This document shows, piece by piece, positions 61,625 through 64,000 of a DNA stretch of 64,000 bases. The notes beneath the pieces were generated by a model. The model ran no database searches. It was not told the origin of the DNA and saw only the letters and a program-made list of their open reading frames with translations. The translations under genes and the position numbers were made by a program. Source of the DNA: Paucimonas sp. (GTDB lineage: Bacteria; Pseudomonadota; Gammaproteobacteria; Pseudomonadales; Pseudomonadaceae); contig JAIRVG010000065.1 of the NCBI GenBank assembly GCA_031253995.1, positions 62,001-126,000 on the forward strand, given 5' to 3'. How positions within the stretch are numbered: the first letter of the stretch is position 1; the number at the start of each line of letters is the position of its first letter.

Positions 61625-62572
61625 TCAGACCAGGTTGTGCTGCGCCGACCAGCTGGCGTACCAGTTGCGGAACAGTGCGTACTGGGTTTCAGCGTAGTTG
61701 CGCTGGGCGTCGCTGAGCACGTCGGTCTCGTTGAAGTGCAGGGTGTATTCCTGGTCGCCGTTGAGCACCATCAGGTACTTGTAATACAGCACCAGGTCGC
61801 AGCCTTCGTCGAAGGACGACAGCACCTGCAGGGCCTCGGACAGCTCCAGCGCGCGGCTGCGGGCCGCGGCGTCACCCTTGGCGGCTTTCTTGCTCAGGTC
61901 CACCAGCAGCAGGACTTCGCGTGGCAGGGCGTTGCCGATACCGGTGATGGCGCCGGTCGCGCCGCAGTTGACGAAGCCGTGCACCACCTGGGTGTCGACG
62001 CCAGCCATGAGGATCACTTCATCGTCCTGCGAGGTGATGTGCTCGGCGGCGTAGCGCATGTCGGCGGCGCCGCCGAACTCCTTGAAGCCGATCAGGTTGG
62101 CGTATTTGCGGCGCAGCTTGAAGAACAGCTCGGCGCGGGTGGCGAAGCCGTAGTACGGGCTGTTGTAGATCACCGCCGGCAGCTTCGGCGCGGCTTCGAG
62201 GATGGCGGCAAAGTGGGCTTCCTGGGCGGCCGGCGAGGCGCCGCGGGACAGCACGCGGGGGATGACCATCAGGCCGTGGGCGCCAACCTTGGCGGCGTGG
62301 GCGGCATGGGACACCGCTTCGCGGCTGTTGACCGCGCCGGTACCGACGATGGTCGGCACGCCGGCGGCGACCAGGCGCGCCACGCCTTCCTGGCGCTCGG
62401 CCTCGGTCAGCAGCGGCCAGTCACCCATGGAGCCGCAGTAGACCACGGCGCTCATGCCGGTCTCGATCAGTTGCTGGCCCTTGCGTACCAGGGCGTCGAA
62501 GTCGGGCTTGCGGTCCGGGGTGCACGGGGTCATCAGGGCGGGGATGGTGCCGGTGAAGATGTTGGTGGTCAT
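61625..62572 (-). CDS. DHDPS-family protein, probable 1-pyrroline-4-hydroxy-2-carboxylate deaminase
   Basis: A 315-residue TIM-barrel Schiff-base enzyme. The catalytic Lys164 is in IGFKEFGG and the Tyr in AVIYNSPYYG (Y136). Close context with epimerase and D-hydroxyproline dehydrogenase fits the deaminase that turns 1-pyrroline-4-hydroxy-2-carboxylate into 2-oxoglutarate semialdehyde and ammonia. True dihydrodipicolinate synthase is less likely: the usual GTTGE-type pyruvate loop reads CGSMGDW. Confidence 0.88.
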   Translation of the reverse strand: MTTNIFTGTIPALMTPCTPDRKPDFDALVRKGQQLIETGMSAVVYCGSMGDWPLLTEAERQEGVARLVAAGVPTIVGTGAVNSREAVSHAAHAAKVGAHGLMVIPRVLSRGASPAAQEAHFAAILEAAPKLPAVIYNSPYYGFATRAELFFKLRRKYANLIGFKEFGGAADMRYAAEHITSQDDEVILMAGVDTQVVHGFVNCGATGAITGIGNALPREVLLLVDLSKKAAKGDAAARSRALELSEALQVLSSFDEGCDLVLYYKYLMVLNGDQEYTLHFNETDVLSDAQRNYAETQYALFRNWYASWSAQHNLV

Positions 62573-62648
62573 TGCAGTGTTCCTTTGGTTTTTTCAGGTT
62601 GGCGCGGACCCTGTGGAAGCGGGTGCCGTGCAAGGTCAGTGACGGGGG

Positions 62649-63575
62649 TCAGATACCCCAGGCAAACGCGTCGGTTTCATCGATCAGCAAGGTGCTGTCG
62701 GCGGTCATGAACGCCTTGCCGGTAATGAACGGGCGAATCCGCTCGCCGTCCCATTCGAAGCGGCCTTCGAAACGGCTGCCGGTGATGCTCGCCTGCACCC
62801 AGGTTTCCCCGGCGGCGAGCTTGCCGTCGGCGGCCAGGCAGGCCAGCTTGGCGCTGGTCCCGGTGCCGCAGGGCGAGCGGTCGTAGGCCTTGCCGGGGCA
62901 CATGACGAAGTTGCGGCTGTCGGCCTCGGCGTCGTCGGCGAACAGCTCGATATGGTCGATCAGCCCGCCGTTTTCGCCGGTGATGCCTTGTTCCTCAAGG
63001 GCGCGGAGCATCTTCCAGGTCAGGTCGGTGAGGCGCTCGACGTTGTCCAGGCGCAGGTCCTGGCCGTGCTCGGAAACCAGGAAGAACCAGTTGCCGCCCC
63101 AGGCGATATCACCGAGGAAACGCCCGTAGCCCGGCACCTCGACGGCGACCTGCTGGCGATAGCGGTACGAGGGCACGTTGCCCACGGTGACCGTGCCGTC
63201 GTCGTGCAGGGTGGCGCTGACTTGGCCCACCGGGGTGTCGATCCTGTGTACGCCGGGGGTGATCAAACCCAGGTGCTGCAGCGAGTTGACCAGGCCGATG
63301 GTGCCGTGGCCGCACATGCCCAGGTAGCCGGCGTTGTTGAAGAAGATCACGCCGCAGGTGGCGTCCGGCGAGACCGGCTCGCAGTACAGCGCGCCGACCA
63401 ATACGTCGTTGCCGCGGGGTTCCAGCAGGCAGGCGCGGCGCCACTGGTCATGGTGCTGGCGCAGGGCATCGCGCTTTTCCGCCATGCTTGCGCCGCCGAC
63501 TTCGGGGAAGCCCTTGAGCACCAGGCGCGTGGGTTCGCCGCCGGTGTGCGAATCGATGACGTGGATCTGTTTCAT
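62649..63575 (-). CDS. 4-hydroxyproline 2-epimerase
   Basis: A 308-residue proline-racemase-fold epimerase converting trans-4-hydroxy-L-proline to cis-4-hydroxy-D-proline. Both catalytic cysteines are present at the standard places: Cys88 (MCGHGTIG) and Cys236 (SPCGTGTSA), which separates it from the dehydratase branch with Thr. The N terminus MKQIHVIDSHTGGEPTRLVL is characteristic. It lies upstream of the deaminase gene (76-bp gap) and 34 bp after the Ldh-family gene. Confidence 0.94.
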   Translation of the reverse strand: MKQIHVIDSHTGGEPTRLVLKGFPEVGGASMAEKRDALRQHHDQWRRACLLEPRGNDVLVGALYCEPVSPDATCGVIFFNNAGYLGMCGHGTIGLVNSLQHLGLITPGVHRIDTPVGQVSATLHDDGTVTVGNVPSYRYRQQVAVEVPGYGRFLGDIAWGGNWFFLVSEHGQDLRLDNVERLTDLTWKMLRALEEQGITGENGGLIDHIELFADDAEADSRNFVMCPGKAYDRSPCGTGTSAKLACLAADGKLAAGETWVQASITGSRFEGRFEWDGERIRPFITGKAFMTADSTLLIDETDAFAWGI

Positions 63576-63609
63576 GAAGCTGTCCCCTTCGTGAATGCGT
63601 TGTCGTGGA

Positions 63610-64000
63610 TCAGGCCAACAGGCCGTGGATATCGTTCAGCAGGCTTTGCTCGACCCACACGCCCTCGGCCTCGGAGCGTTTGCGCGCGGCAAAGCGGCGT
63701 TGCGAGGGCAGGCGCGCGCCTTGGCCGGTGATCGCGGCGAACAGGCGCTCGGCGCGTTGCTGGCTGGCGACCAGGTCGTCGCCGGCGAAGCGTTGCGGAT
63801 CGAACGCCAGCAGCAGTTCGCCATGGCAGGGCGTTGCCCCGGCGCCGTCATCGAAGGCCAGGGAGTCGGCGCTGGTGAGGTCGCCGATCAGCGCCCCGGC
63901 CAGCAGCTCGATCATGGCCGCCAGGGCCGAGCCTTTGTGCCCGCCGAAGGTCTGCATGGCGCCGTCGAGCACGGCCCGGGCATCGGTGCTCGGCCGGCCG
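63610..64000 (-). CDS. Ldh-family NAD(P)H oxidoreductase (5' part outside window)
   Basis: The C-terminal ~129 codons of a malate/L-lactate dehydrogenase-type enzyme; the frame runs off the window end. GRPSTDARAVLDGAMQTFGG followed by HKGSALAAMIELLAGALIGD is the conserved C-terminal core. In hydroxyproline and proline clusters this family includes delta1-pyrroline-2-carboxylate / piperideine-2-carboxylate reductases. As the first visible gene of the operon it could reduce cyclic imines formed from 3-hydroxyproline or D-proline. Start and N-terminal half are not visible. Confidence 0.85.
   Translation of the reverse strand, partial: GRPSTDARAVLDGAMQTFGGHKGSALAAMIELLAGALIGDLTSADSLAFDDGAGATPCHGELLLAFDPQRFAGDDLVASQQRAERLFAAITGQGARLPSQRRFAARKRSEAEGVWVEQSLLNDIHGLLA

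Noticed and set aside
61625..62572. Dihydrodipicolinate synthase of lysine biosynthesis
   Set aside because: The active-site loop differs and the gene is inside a hydroxyproline operon; the deaminase assignment explains both.

Overview
The window is chromosomal DNA of a Pseudomonas, most like the P. putida/P. fluorescens side of the genus. It is GC-rich with dense, mostly ordinary operons. The order ffh-rpsP-rimM-trmD-rplS, thioesterase-xerD-dsbC-hom-thrC and recJ, with spdH further on, recalls the P. aeruginosa chromosome. REP-type palindromes built on GTGGGAGCGGGTTC or GTGGGAGCTGGCTTGCCAGC sit between many genes. No tRNA, rRNA, CRISPR array, prophage or complete insertion sequence was seen.

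Layout. 1-2.8 kb: a two-partner secretion pair on the minus strand, with the exoprotein cut by the window edge. 2.9-6.2 kb: L,D-transpeptidase-like protein, two Nudix hydrolases, gamma-carbonic anhydrase-like protein, DUF1289 protein and a small membrane protein. 6.3-11.2 kb: purT, an MHS-type transporter, a CorC/CNNM-type membrane protein and a cytochrome c assembly-like protein. 11.4-20.3 kb: housekeeping core (ffh; rpsP operon; xerD-dsbC-hom-thrC). 20.4-28 kb: a response regulator with a decayed EAL domain, a small DUF3509-like protein, a solute-binding protein, a class III CoA-transferase, yaeQ, recJ and an Old Yellow Enzyme. 28.0-28.6 kb: a hicAB toxin-antitoxin pair.

28.7-38.9 kb is a polyamine region: Tat-exported spermidine dehydrogenase, a four-part PotABCD-type ABC transporter, two 4-aminobutyraldehyde dehydrogenase-type enzymes on either side of it, and a LysR regulator. 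Together they could release and import polyamines and oxidise the aminoaldehyde to GABA. 38.9-40.1 kb is a small lower-GC patch with REP repeats, a truncated antitoxin and a small Pseudomonas orphan protein.

40.1-53.9 kb is the most unusual part. An MFS transporter diverges from an operon encoding an LLM-family flavin monooxygenase, a flavin reductase fused to a SnoaL-like domain, a 2-keto-4-pentenoate hydratase-type enzyme and an alpha-ketoglutarate-semialdehyde dehydrogenase-type enzyme. A convergent IclR regulator follows, and near-identical 15-bp inverted repeats lie in front of both divergent units. Next to it is a second catabolic operon (aconitase-family protein with the swivel domain at its N terminus, RraA-like aldolase, ACS-type MFS transporter, OprD porin) with a divergent LysR gene. 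The substrates of both operons are unknown to me; a ring-opening pathway ending in 2-oxoglutarate is my inference for the first.

54.0-64.0 kb holds a fused indolepyruvate:ferredoxin oxidoreductase with a divergent LysR gene, then a trans-4-hydroxyproline catabolic cluster read right to left: Ldh-family reductase (partial), 4-hydroxyproline epimerase, pyrroline-4-hydroxy-2-carboxylate deaminase, alpha-ketoglutarate-semialdehyde dehydrogenase and D-hydroxyproline dehydrogenase. This converts hydroxyproline to 2-oxoglutarate.
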